Assembly: GCA_964522975.1 (NCBI GenBank)
Contig: CAZFXK010000082.1
Coordinates: 1-11,246, forward strand
Source: Bacteroides_E sp964522975
Lineage (GTDB): Bacteria > Bacteroidota > Bacteroidia > Bacteroidales > Bacteroidaceae
Length of the DNA stretch: 11,246 nucleotides
Direction of reading: 5' to 3'
In this document: piece by piece, positions 1 to 5,273 of the stretch
Position numbering within the stretch: the stretch's first letter is position 1
How the letters are laid out: each line of letters opens with the position of its first letter
Notes under the pieces: model-generated
What the model was told of the DNA's origin: nothing
The model's database searches: none
What the model saw: only the letters and a program-made list of their open reading frames with translations
Made by a program: the position numbers and the translations under genes

Positions 1-55
1 GAGACTGGGCTGGTCTTTCTTTCGGACGGGGGTTCGATTCCCCCCGCCTCCACCA
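1..55 (+). ncRNA. ssrA: tmRNA (ssrA), 3' end only
   Basis: These bases are the tRNA-like 3' end of tmRNA. A T-arm is visible: stem GGGGG (28-32), loop TTCGATT (33-39), stem CCCCC (40-44). It is followed by the acceptor 3' strand CGCCTCC (45-51) and ACCA (52-55). An encoded CCA end and a GCCTCCACCA terminus are typical of bacterial tmRNA, which rescues ribosomes stalled on messages without stop codons. The rest of the gene lies left of the window. The insertion leaves the 3' end complete, so the host tmRNA should still work. Confidence 0.9.
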
Positions 56-1572
56 TCAGTAAGCAAACTTATTTTAAATATAACTTCAAACTCATTGTCG
101 TAAATGATTACCTTTTCCACAAATTCATTGATTAGCTGCTTTGTTGAAACAACATCACAAGCTTTTAGGCTTCTATAACGCTCCTGGAGGTAAGCTAATA
201 TCATTTCTTTTGAAATGGTATTAGCTTTAGCTTTTTGTTCAATCTGGCGCATTCTAGACACCAGTATGGCCTTTTCTGCTTCTCGCTGGGATAATCGTTT
301 CGTCATTTCGATAGAACCGGCACCTTCTTCAATCAGATTCAACATATTATTTATTTTTACCTGAACCTTAGTAAGCTCAGCTTTGAGATAAATAAGCTCT
401 TTGGAGTATTCATTCCCCATAATATTAATCTCCTGGTATATCTTATCTACCAGGACAGGAAAGAGCTTCGGGTTTAGTAGCTGCTCTTCCAGTTGCTCAA
501 GCACTTGCATTTCTAATAAATCTTTACGTACCATTTTAGCTTTACACTCGTGTTTACGATCCCGGTTATTACATAAATAATAGTCATATCGTACCTTCTT
601 GCCGTTGGTGCCTGATTTTCCAATCATGGCATATTTGCATAGTCCGCAGTATATTTTTCCGGACAGAAGATATTCCCTGGTGGCACGATTGCGAGCTCTT
701 TCGCCCGGCTTTTTCTCCCGGTTTTTAATTATAGTTTGTACTTTATCCCAAAGAGCCTGGTCAATGATTTGTGGCATTCCCCCGGGAACCCGGATAACCT
801 GGTCATCAGGTTTGTTAATGCGGTGATTTCTTTTTCCCTTAACTTTATGTAAAGTACGATTATAAATATATATGCCCTGGTACTTCTCATTGCGGAGGAT
901 GTCAGATATGGAGTTTTTGGAGAAACTCCCACCAGTTTTAGTTTTAAAGCCTTTTTCGTTTAAGTGGCAGACAATGGTATCGTAACTCATTCCTTCCCCG
1001 TACATCTCAAAAATACTGCGTACCGCGCGGGCTTCATTCTCATTAATAACATAGGTCTTAGTTTCAGGGTCTACATCATAACCCAGGGGAGGACGCCCTC
1101 CGTTATGTTTACACTCCCTGGCGTTAGAATTATGGCCTTTCATTACTTCCCGGCCCAGGTTCAAAGAATAGTAATGGTCAAGGCTTTCAAAGATACCTTC
1201 CATCAAGAATGACTCTGGTGTATCATCACATAACATAGGTTGCGTAACATAGATTAACTTTACGTCATTATCATGCAAAGCTTTTTTATAGATAGCTGCA
1301 TCCCATTTGTTACGGGCAAAGCGGTCAGATTTATGTACCAGTACAACGTCAAATATGCCGGTTCTGGAATCACTAATCATTTGTAGGAATCCTTCCCGGT
1401 CATCATTGGTGCCAGTTTCAGCTTCATCCGTGTATACACGTACAATTACACAGTTATTTTGGGCAGCCCACTCCTTAATATCATGGAGCTGGGCTTCAAT
1501 GCTTTCAGCCCGTTGATTATCGCTTGAATAACGGGCATATGCTGCTGCCCTGGTAACGGAATCCTGCGTCAT
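1..1572 (-). CDS. Large serine integrase, frame open past the left edge
   Basis: This gene catalyses site-specific integration and excision. The frame has no stop from ATG 1572 to base 1 (524 codons). The resolvase domain (about 8-145) has YARYS with the predicted catalytic Ser16, and HKSDRFARN (80-88). A recombinase domain covers about 150-265. A zinc ribbon has Cys309, Cys312, Cys334 and Cys343, and a charged coiled-coil stretch follows at about 375-455. This is the full order of large serine integrases. GAGGTG lies eight bases before the ATG, and the ATG overlaps the stop of a small upstream frame (TAATG). The frame crosses attL at codon 510, and the last 14 visible residues (GNRTPVRKKDQPSL) are antisense ssrA. 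With the circle rejoined, the protein would instead end AYHIVSKHGIKLAKDF-stop, 526 residues. No separate directionality factor is recognised. Confidence 0.95.
   Translation of the reverse strand, partial: MTQDSVTRAAAYARYSSDNQRAESIEAQLHDIKEWAAQNNCVIVRVYTDEAETGTNDDREGFLQMISDSRTGIFDVVLVHKSDRFARNKWDAAIYKKALHDNDVKLIYVTQPMLCDDTPESFLMEGIFESLDHYYSLNLGREVMKGHNSNARECKHNGGRPPLGYDVDPETKTYVINENEARAVRSIFEMYGEGMSYDTIVCHLNEKGFKTKTGGSFSKNSISDILRNEKYQGIYIYNRTLHKVKGKRNHRINKPDDQVIRVPGGMPQIIDQALWDKVQTIIKNREKKPGERARNRATREYLLSGKIYCGLCKYAMIGKSGTNGKKVRYDYYLCNNRDRKHECKAKMVRKDLLEMQVLEQLEEQLLNPKLFPVLVDKIYQEINIMGNEYSKELIYLKAELTKVQVKINNMLNLIEEGAGSIEMTKRLSQREAEKAILVSRMRQIEQKAKANTISKEMILAYLQERYRSLKACDVVSTKQLINEFVEKVIIYDNEFEVIFKISLLTDGGGGGNRTPVRKKDQPSL
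42..55 (+). other. attL core (left end of integrated element)
   Basis: The 14-bp sequence CCCCGCCTCCACCA is repeated exactly in the same orientation at 11192-11205. It lies in the acceptor-stem end of ssrA, next to an integrase gene, as expected for the attL core of an element using ssrA as its attB. The element-side flank carries AGTAAGCAAAC (58-68), the right arm of the attP palindrome when the ends are joined. By symmetry of that palindrome, the crossover is predicted at bases 44/45, the junction of T-stem and acceptor stem. Confidence 0.9.
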
Positions 1573-1697
1573 TAATATCCCACCTCTACAACTTCTTCTT
1601 CGTTCCCTAAAGGCAACCCCATCTCTTTTCTTGCTTCTATACAACCGTAAATAGCTTCGTTTATGTTTGCTAATAAGAAGTGGTGCCTAATATCGTA
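1572..1697 (-). other. Small open frame coupled to the integrase start (uncertain gene)
   Basis: An open frame of 41 codons between the repressor and the integrase ends in TAA, which overlaps the integrase ATG by one base (TAATG). This is the arrangement of translational coupling. The peptide is hydrophilic and gene-like, for example NEAIYGCIEARKEMG and NEEEVVEVG. It has no ATG, GTG or TTG near its beginning, and the only in-frame ATG (1622) leaves 16 residues with a weak ribosome site. It could be a short coupling peptide, the remnant of a longer gene, or chance. I do not recognise a family. The rest of the gap to the repressor (1698-1739) holds nothing clear. Confidence 0.3.
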
Positions 1698-1739
1698 TTA
1701 AAACATCGCCACGGGCATCAGAGAGCCAGAAGAAAATGT

Positions 1740-2384
1740 TTATTTATCTTTACTTATATTAACTATTTGTTTTATTGTCCTTAGCATGGAATGAATGTGT
1801 CGTGGCGTGACACCTATTTCAGAGGCAAATTTAATAACGTCTTCCCACGTAATCTCATACGCCGACATCCATTCGTCGTCGTTAGTATTATTAACAGCTA
1901 CCATAAAAGACGAATGAACTTCTAGGGCTGCCTCTAAAACCTCATCCGCATTTATTTCAGAATCTTTAAGATTATATACCTGTATGAATTTATTGCAATT
2001 TGCGGGTTTTAAGAAAAAATCTATATCATGGTCTGGGAGAATCCCTAACAACATATCTTCGTCCTTTATAGACTGAATCCGTTCTTCTTGCTCCTTGGTG
2101 ATTCGTCCTTTTTTGGCAAAGAACTCCAAAACATAGGAATCGTTAATGGGAATTGCTTTTTCAACATAGTTAATTTCTTCACCACTGAAAAGGAGATAAT
2201 CTAAACCAATATTAAATAATTTAGCAAAGGCTCTCAGTTCTTCCGTGCTAATTTTTCTTTTTCCACTTTCAATTCTTGAAATATAGGTAGAATCCGGAAA
2301 ACCCAGTTTTTGGGCAACGTATTTTTGCGTCCAGCCACGGGAGAGCCTTTCTTGTTTTAATATTTGCCCAGGTTCGGTTTTCAT
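1740..2384 (-). CDS. Xre-family repressor, probable CI-like regulator
   Basis: This 214-residue protein has an N-terminal helix-turn-helix (about 7-66). Its motif WTQKYVAQKLGF...YISRIESGKRKIS is typical of Xre/lambda-repressor DNA-binding domains. The C-terminal 145 residues are acidic and unfamiliar; I see no LexA-type Ser-Lys protease motif and no metallopeptidase HExxH, so the induction mechanism is not visible. A ribosome site AGGAG sits just before the ATG. The gene is divergent from the small Xre gene at 2508, with a 123-bp shared control region, as in phage CI/Cro switches. It lies upstream of the integrase on the same strand, so the two may be co-transcribed. It probably represses the rightward replication/mobilization operon and its own promoter. 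Confidence 0.85.
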   Translation of the reverse strand: MKTEPGQILKQERLSRGWTQKYVAQKLGFPDSTYISRIESGKRKISTEELRAFAKLFNIGLDYLLFSGEEINYVEKAIPINDSYVLEFFAKKGRITKEQEERIQSIKDEDMLLGILPDHDIDFFLKPANCNKFIQVYNLKDSEINADEVLEAALEVHSSFMVAVNNTNDDEWMSAYEITWEDVIKFASEIGVTPRHIHSMLRTIKQIVNISKDK

Positions 2385-2414
2385 TAGTATTCTCCTTTCT
2401 GACTCGGTACCTAA

Positions 2415-2443
2415 ATACTATTTTATTTTTGCTAATAATGCAA
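2415..2443 (-). promoter_or_regulatory. Leftward promoter for repressor (and perhaps integrase)
   Basis: On the minus strand, -35 TTGCAT (2443-2438) and -10 TAGTAT (2420-2415) are separated by exactly 17 bp, with the repressor start about 30 bases beyond. The -35 box overlaps the operator half-site GCAAATT (2440-2446), so occupancy of that site should block this promoter. The boxes are moderate matches, so this is an inference. Confidence 0.5.
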
Positions 2444-2496
2444 ATTTGTTGTTGTAATTTGCGCTTTTAACAAGTATAATTGATAAAAGTGCAAAT
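2440..2496. promoter_or_regulatory. Operator half-sites for the Xre pair
   Basis: Three copies of the half-site GCAAAT occur in alternating orientation. GCAAATT (2440-2446) faces AATTTGC (2456-2462) as a perfect dyad with a 9-bp spacer. The second copy also pairs with the third: TTTGCGCTTTT (2458-2468) against AAAAGTGCAAA (2485-2495), 10 of 11 matching. The sites cover the -35 of the leftward promoter and flank the -10 of the rightward one. This layout fits an operator set shared by the two divergent Xre proteins. Confidence 0.65.
2452..2480 (+). promoter_or_regulatory. Rightward promoter for the main operon
   Basis: -35 TTGTAA (2452-2457), a 17-bp spacer and a consensus -10 TATAAT (2475-2480) lie about 28 bases before the ATG of the Cro-like gene. 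Operator half-sites bracket and overlap it, so it should be under Xre control. No clear terminator is seen before 8153, so it may drive genes from 2508 to 8140. Confidence 0.75.
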
Positions 2497-2507
2497 GAGG
2501 TGAAATA

Positions 2508-2726
2508 ATGATTGGAAAAAATATTAGAGAACTCCGATTAACCCATCGTCCTCCAATGACACAGCAAACTTTAGCATTAAAATGCGGTTTTTCTAACTAT
2601 ATCATTTCCAGAATTGAACATGGTAAACGTAAAGTTTCTAGTCAAGAATTAGTTATTTTAGCAAATGCTTTAGATGTTGATGTATCAGAATTATTAAATG
2701 AGGGTAGAGAAGAGGTAAGTATCTGA
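2508..2726 (+). CDS. Small Xre-family regulator, Cro-like
   Basis: This 72-residue protein is almost entirely one helix-turn-helix domain (about 4-66), with MTQQTLALKCGFSNYIISRIEHGKRKVS as its core. The recognition segment (GF..YISRIE.GKRK.S) nearly matches that of the divergent repressor, so the two probably bind the same operators and may have arisen by duplication. The length and position as first gene of the rightward operon are those of Cro-type proteins. The ribosome site GAGGTGA is well placed before ATG 2508. Its stop overlaps the next start by one base (TGATG), so translation is probably coupled. The predicted role is to repress the CI-like gene and tune the operon; the direction of regulation is inferred. 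Confidence 0.85.
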   Translation: MIGKNIRELRLTHRPPMTQQTLALKCGFSNYIISRIEHGKRKVSSQELVILANALDVDVSELLNEGREEVSI

Positions 2727-2947
2727 TGATAAGGCAAAAGATGACAAATGTACTTATTAAAATCCGAGTAGACTTCAACGGCAATAGGCTGGGGGAACCT
2801 GAAATTATAGAAATTATACCAGGGGATCCTCAGGGCCAGCTAAACAAAGCAGCTCGTATTTATGCCCGGATGATAAAAAACGAACTGGCGGCTGCCGTTG
2901 AGGAGACAAATTCAGAAGACCAGAAAAGCGAAAGGAAGTCGTGCTAA
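2726..2947 (+). CDS. Small hypothetical protein
   Basis: This 73-residue protein is not recognised. The first half (MTNVLIKIRVDFNGNRLGEPEIIEIIPGD) looks like two or three beta strands; the second half (QLNKAARIYARMIKNELAAAVEE) is a probable amphipathic helix, and the tail is charged. The start overlaps the stop of the Cro-like gene. A second ATG at 2741 would give a 68-residue form. The last codons lie in the 5' arm of a perfect 11-bp hairpin (2933-2974). The position between the regulator and replication genes suggests an accessory control protein, but the sequence does not show a function. Confidence 0.6.
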   Translation: MIRQKMTNVLIKIRVDFNGNRLGEPEIIEIIPGDPQGQLNKAARIYARMIKNELAAAVEETNSEDQKSERKSC

Positions 2948-2974
2948 AGGCTTACCAACCAACCACGACTTCCT
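2933..2974 (+). repeat. Perfect 11-bp hairpin over the stop codon of the upstream gene
   Basis: AGGAAGTCGTG (2933-2943) and CACGACTTCCT (2964-2974) are exact inverted repeats with a 20-base loop. The stop codon (2945-2947) is in the loop. No T-run follows, so this is not a standard intrinsic terminator. It could stabilise or process the message, or act together with the next stem. Confidence 0.6.
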
Positions 2975-2976
2975 AA

Positions 2977-3052
2977 CCCCGCAGCTCCAATAAGGAACCA
3001 CACGCTTGCATTCATTGTAAACGCGTAAACCTTCTTTAGTCAAGCTGTGGGG
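2977..3052 (+). promoter_or_regulatory. Extended stem-loop leader before the replication genes
   Basis: CCCCGCAGCT (2977-2986) pairs with AGCTGTGGGG (3043-3052), nine Watson-Crick pairs and one G-U. Inside, AAGG (2992-2995) pairs with CCTT (3030-3033), ACGC (3002-3005) with GCGT (3023-3026), and TTGCA (3006-3010) with TGTAA (3016-3020, one G-U). Together these form one long nested hairpin. It ends nine bases before the AGGAGG that serves the next gene, so it could control translation or processing. I do not recognise a known riboswitch class. Confidence 0.45.
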
Positions 3053-3060
3053 CACAAAAA

Positions 3061-3066
3061 AGGAGG
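3061..3066 (+). promoter_or_regulatory. Ribosome binding site that fixes the start of the next gene
   Basis: AGGAGG lies four bases before ATG 3071 and seven before ATG 3074. The longer frame from GTG 3047 would put this site inside the coding region and the start inside the leader stem, so it is not used here. Confidence 0.75.
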
Positions 3067-3070
3067 TAAT

Positions 3071-3349
3071 ATGATGACAAAACACCAGATGGGCCGCTTT
3101 ATTCTTACAACTAATGACCTTGATTTCACAACAAAAAGGGTATGGTACTGTTTGGCCAAGAAGTACCCGGCAATGCCCGTAGATTCATTGGCATGGAAAA
3201 TAGCTGAAGATATGACCGGTCTTTGTGCCGACCTAAATATGAGTAAGGATGCCTTTTATAAATATCTTGAAATTTTAAATCAGTTTTGTGCTAGAAGAAA
3301 AACTGAAATACCTTTGGGAATTGGAGGAGAAACAAAGTATGGATGCTAA
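3071..3349 (+). CDS. Small protein, possible winged-helix replication accessory
   Basis: This protein has about 92 residues. FILTTNDLDFTTKRVWYCLAKKYPAMPVDSLAWKIAEDM... followed by LNMSKDAFYKYLEIL has the helix spacing of the winged-helix (HTH_36-like) domains found in plasmid and phage initiators. The match is weaker than in the three genes that follow. The domain appears cut short: after the third helix the chain ends in GIGGETKYGC instead of a wing. The start is ATG 3071 or 3074 behind AGGAGG. The end overlaps the start of the next gene by 11 bases, so translation is probably coupled. It may work with the downstream DnaD-like initiator, or be an adaptor or regulator. Confidence 0.5.
   Translation: MMTKHQMGRFILTTNDLDFTTKRVWYCLAKKYPAMPVDSLAWKIAEDMTGLCADLNMSKDAFYKYLEILNQFCARRKTEIPLGIGGETKYGC
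3323..3329 (+). promoter_or_regulatory. Ribosome binding site selecting ATG 3339
   Basis: GGAGGAG lies nine bases before ATG 3339. An upstream in-frame GTG (3288) has no such site and would add a segment inside the previous gene, so 3339 is preferred. Confidence 0.65.
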
Positions 3350-3671
3350 CGAGCTTCAAAACATTCTGAGGGTCAAAGGGGTAAACGCTAAAGGGTATGG
3401 TATAATTCCCAAGATTGTAATGCAGGACAGACGATTGTCACGGGATGCAAAGGTTATTTACGTTCATTTACAAAGCCACGCTGTAGCAGGTACCGCTACT
3501 TTCCCATCTGTTAAGAAAATCTGTCAAGACTTAGATTTTCGGACGGAAGATACCTTCAGAAGACATTTAAAACAATTAGTCGAGTTTGGTTATATCACAA
3601 CGGAGCAACAACGAAATAAGCGGGGCAGATATACTGGAATATCATACACTTTAATTGCCCCTAATTCTTAA
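3339..3671 (+). CDS. Winged-helix (HTH_36-like) DNA-binding protein
   Basis: This 110-residue protein has one clear winged-helix domain. GYGIIPKIVMQDRRLSRDAKVIYVHLQSHA (about 21-50) is the usual opening of HTH_36-type replication proteins. It is followed by FPSVKKICQDLDF as a helix-turn-helix, TFRRHLKQLVEFGYI as the recognition helix, and a basic wing (QQRNKRGRYTGISYTLI). The domain fills the chain, with no DnaD-like or other partner. ATG 3339 follows GGAGGAG and overlaps the end of the previous gene. Such domains bind origins in plasmid and phage initiators, so binding to the nearby iterons or autoregulation is plausible but not shown. Confidence 0.7.
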   Translation: MDANELQNILRVKGVNAKGYGIIPKIVMQDRRLSRDAKVIYVHLQSHAVAGTATFPSVKKICQDLDFRTEDTFRRHLKQLVEFGYITTEQQRNKRGRYTGISYTLIAPNS

Positions 3672-3693
3672 GGCAAACCAAGGGGGTGTCGGC

Positions 3694-4044
3694 ATGGCGT
3701 TAATTGACCTGGTGGGTGGTAGCAATAACTATATCGTTGTATCAAGGGAATTATGTGCAGCTATAGGCCCGGAGGAGGCTATATTGTACTGTGAGCTGGT
3801 TGACCAGTACCGTTTCTGGAATGAATGTGGCAAGCTGGACGATGAAGGCATGTTTTACCTGACGGTCGAGCAATTAAAAGAAAGAATCGGGATGTCGGAA
3901 GCTACCCAGAGTAGATGTCTACAAAAACTATCAGACCTGGGCTTGATTCAGGCGGTCCGTAAAGGAATACCCGCAAGACGTTATATTAAAGTATTAGAAC
4001 TCCGACAACCCCTAAGCGAAATTGATTCGAGGAAAGGGGGTTAA
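3694..4044 (+). CDS. Winged-helix DNA-binding protein, replication region
   Basis: This 116-residue protein has a winged-helix layout: an N-terminal helix pair (ELCAAIGPEEAILYCELVDQYRFW), a strand (GMFYLTVEQLKERIG), a recognition helix (SEATQSRCLQKLSDLGLI) and a wing (AVRKGIPARRYIKV). This resembles initiator DNA-binding domains. The start is ATG 3694 behind AGGGGGTG (3681-3688). A longer frame from TTG 3655 overlaps the previous gene without a ribosome site. It is one of four consecutive replication-type genes and ends six bases before the DnaD-like gene. It may be an initiator helper or a copy-number regulator; the sequence does not decide. Confidence 0.65.
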   Translation: MALIDLVGGSNNYIVVSRELCAAIGPEEAILYCELVDQYRFWNECGKLDDEGMFYLTVEQLKERIGMSEATQSRCLQKLSDLGLIQAVRKGIPARRYIKVLELRQPLSEIDSRKGG

Positions 4045-4049
4045 GTGAA

Positions 4050-5213
4050 GTGAATGATATTTTAATTTCTAATGACTCAGGTTGGTTTCAAGTCCCTAAC
4101 TGGATTTTTGATGTAGACCACGAATTAAGCCCCTATGAAATACTTACATACTTATATTTAGTGCGGTTTGCCTCGCTAAACGAAATATTTCCTAGCTATA
4201 ATACCATAGCAAGTAGGTGTAATTTTTCTAGGGATACAGCTATAAGGGCTATAGCCGGGTTAGAAAAGAAGGGATTCTTATTAAAGCATTTTAGAAAAAG
4301 TGAATCTAACCAAAATATAAGTAATGTTTATGAGCTTACAGTTCCGCAAGCAATTATAGAGCAATTAGAAGTAAAAGCAGAGCAAAGAAGATTAGAAAAA
4401 CTTAAAAAAGCAGGGGTGTCACAATTTTCGGAGGATGGTCGCTGTCAGCAACCAGGGTGGTCGCTGTCAGCGACTAGGGTAGTAGCTGTGAGCGACCAGG
4501 GTGGTCGCTGTCAGCGACCCTATAAAGACATATATATAAACAATAGTAGTAGTAGTAGTAGTAACAACAACAGTTGTCGAATTTTTGAAAATGAATTTGG
4601 GAGGCCCTTAAGTCCGATCGAAAGAGAAACACTTCAATCGTGGCTTGATGATTTTAGTGAAGAATTAGTTATCTATGCCCTTAAGGTAGCTGCTTTAGCG
4701 GATAATCGAACATTAAAGTACATTCGTGGTATCTTAACCTGCTGGCAAAGAGAGGGGGTGGAATGCGTCCAGGACGTTGAGTTGTTAGAGCAACGGCACC
4801 AGGCCGAGAAACAATGGAGAGCGCCTGAAAAACGTATGTCTGGGAGAGAAAAAAACTTGCAAGTAGTGGGGCCGGTATCGGTACCAGATACACCAGAACT
4901 ATTCATCGAAAATAAAATTTCCCGGGAAGAGATAATTCAAATCTTCAACAGTCACGGCTTAAACCTTCAAACGGCCAAAAAAGCTTTAAAGTATTTAGAA
5001 ACTCTCGATACTTCAACGATAAAAACAATAGCTGAGACCTTATCGCAAAAAAACAAAAACATTAAAAACCCTGTAGGGCTACTAGAATCTAATCCCCAGG
5101 TCATTACAGAAGCAATTTTGTCCGGAAGTTTATACCTTGAAGGCAAGAAACCCCGGGAAGTGCCCATTTGTGAAACAACCGGAAGGGAGTACGCTATTTA
5201 CGTTCCACCGTGA
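4050..5213 (+). CDS. Replication initiator: winged-helix plus DnaD-like domain
   Basis: The N-terminal winged helix (about 10-110, WFQVPNWIFDVDHELSPYE...FPSYNTIASRCNFSRDTAIRAI) should bind the origin. A linker (about 112-176) contains the translated iterons and a Ser6-Asn3 run. A DnaD/DnaB_2-like domain follows (about 178-236: FGRPLSPIERETLQSWLDDF, then TLKYIRGILTCWQREGV), the type that helps load replicative helicase in Firmicutes. The C-terminal 100 residues are helical and unassigned. The start is GTG 4050, about ten bases after AGGGGG and six after the previous stop. The stop is a tandem TGA TAG. This is the replisome-organiser layout of Gram-positive phages and some plasmids, so the element probably replicates after excision. 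Confidence 0.85.
   Translation: MNDILISNDSGWFQVPNWIFDVDHELSPYEILTYLYLVRFASLNEIFPSYNTIASRCNFSRDTAIRAIAGLEKKGFLLKHFRKSESNQNISNVYELTVPQAIIEQLEVKAEQRRLEKLKKAGVSQFSEDGRCQQPGWSLSATRVVAVSDQGGRCQRPYKDIYINNSSSSSSNNNSCRIFENEFGRPLSPIERETLQSWLDDFSEELVIYALKVAALADNRTLKYIRGILTCWQREGVECVQDVELLEQRHQAEKQWRAPEKRMSGREKNLQVVGPVSVPDTPELFIENKISREEIIQIFNSHGLNLQTAKKALKYLETLDTSTIKTIAETLSQKNKNIKNPVGLLESNPQVITEAILSGSLYLEGKKPREVPICETTGREYAIYVPP
4436..4523. repeat. Four 22-bp iterons inside the initiator gene (candidate origin)
   Basis: Four direct repeats start at 4436, 4458, 4480 and 4502, an exact 22-bp period. Each carries the 17-bp palindrome GGTCGCTGTCAGCGACC: perfect at 4503-4519, one mismatch at 4437-4453 and 4459-4475, three at 4481-4497. 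Because 22 is not a multiple of three, successive copies are read in different frames: copies 1 and 4 give GRCQ(Q/R)P, while copies 2 and 3 give unrelated peptides. The repeat is therefore kept at DNA level. A 22-bp spacing, two helical turns, is typical of iterons that bind initiators on one face of DNA. Confidence 0.85.
4520..4577. other. AT-rich segment beside the iterons, probable unwinding element
   Basis: The bases after the last iteron are strongly AT-rich (TATAAAGACATATATATAAA and onward). They run into six AGT repeats (4545-4562) and a short dyad ACAAC-A-GTTGT (4567-4577). Iterons followed by an AT-rich unwinding region is the standard order of iteron origins, and lambda has its origin in the same kind of place, within its initiator gene. 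The AGT run is in frame (Ser6), so changes in repeat number would not break the protein. Confidence 0.6.
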
Positions 5214-5273
5214 TAGACCGATATTCTTTTCTGGTCATCTCTAAGAAACCTAAAAATCAAAGGAGGAATTAAT

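Noticed and set aside
599..1516. Several plus-strand open frames of 69-82 codons
   Set aside because: They lie antisense to a continuous 524-codon serine integrase with recognisable domains, lack good ribosome sites, and resemble no protein family.
1..1572. Integrase as a broken pseudogene
   Set aside because: Triplet-by-triplet reading shows no stop in the frame; it simply continues off the window edge, so no annotated end is seen.
1681..1746. Possible terminator hairpin after the repressor (AAACAT/ATGTTT arms)
   Set aside because: Only six outer pairs with a long, poorly paired interior and no T-run on the relevant strand.
4436..4523. CRISPR-like array
   Set aside because: Repeat copies are contiguous at 22 bp with no unique spacers, sit inside a coding region, and have no cas genes nearby; iterons explain them better.
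4673..5167. Minus-strand frames of 66-77 codons
   Set aside because: They are shadows of the DnaD-like initiator gene, without ribosome sites or family resemblance.
5214..5273. Promoter before the exported-protein genes
   Set aside because: No convincing -35/-10 pair in this 60-base gap; read-through from the upstream operon is the simpler view.
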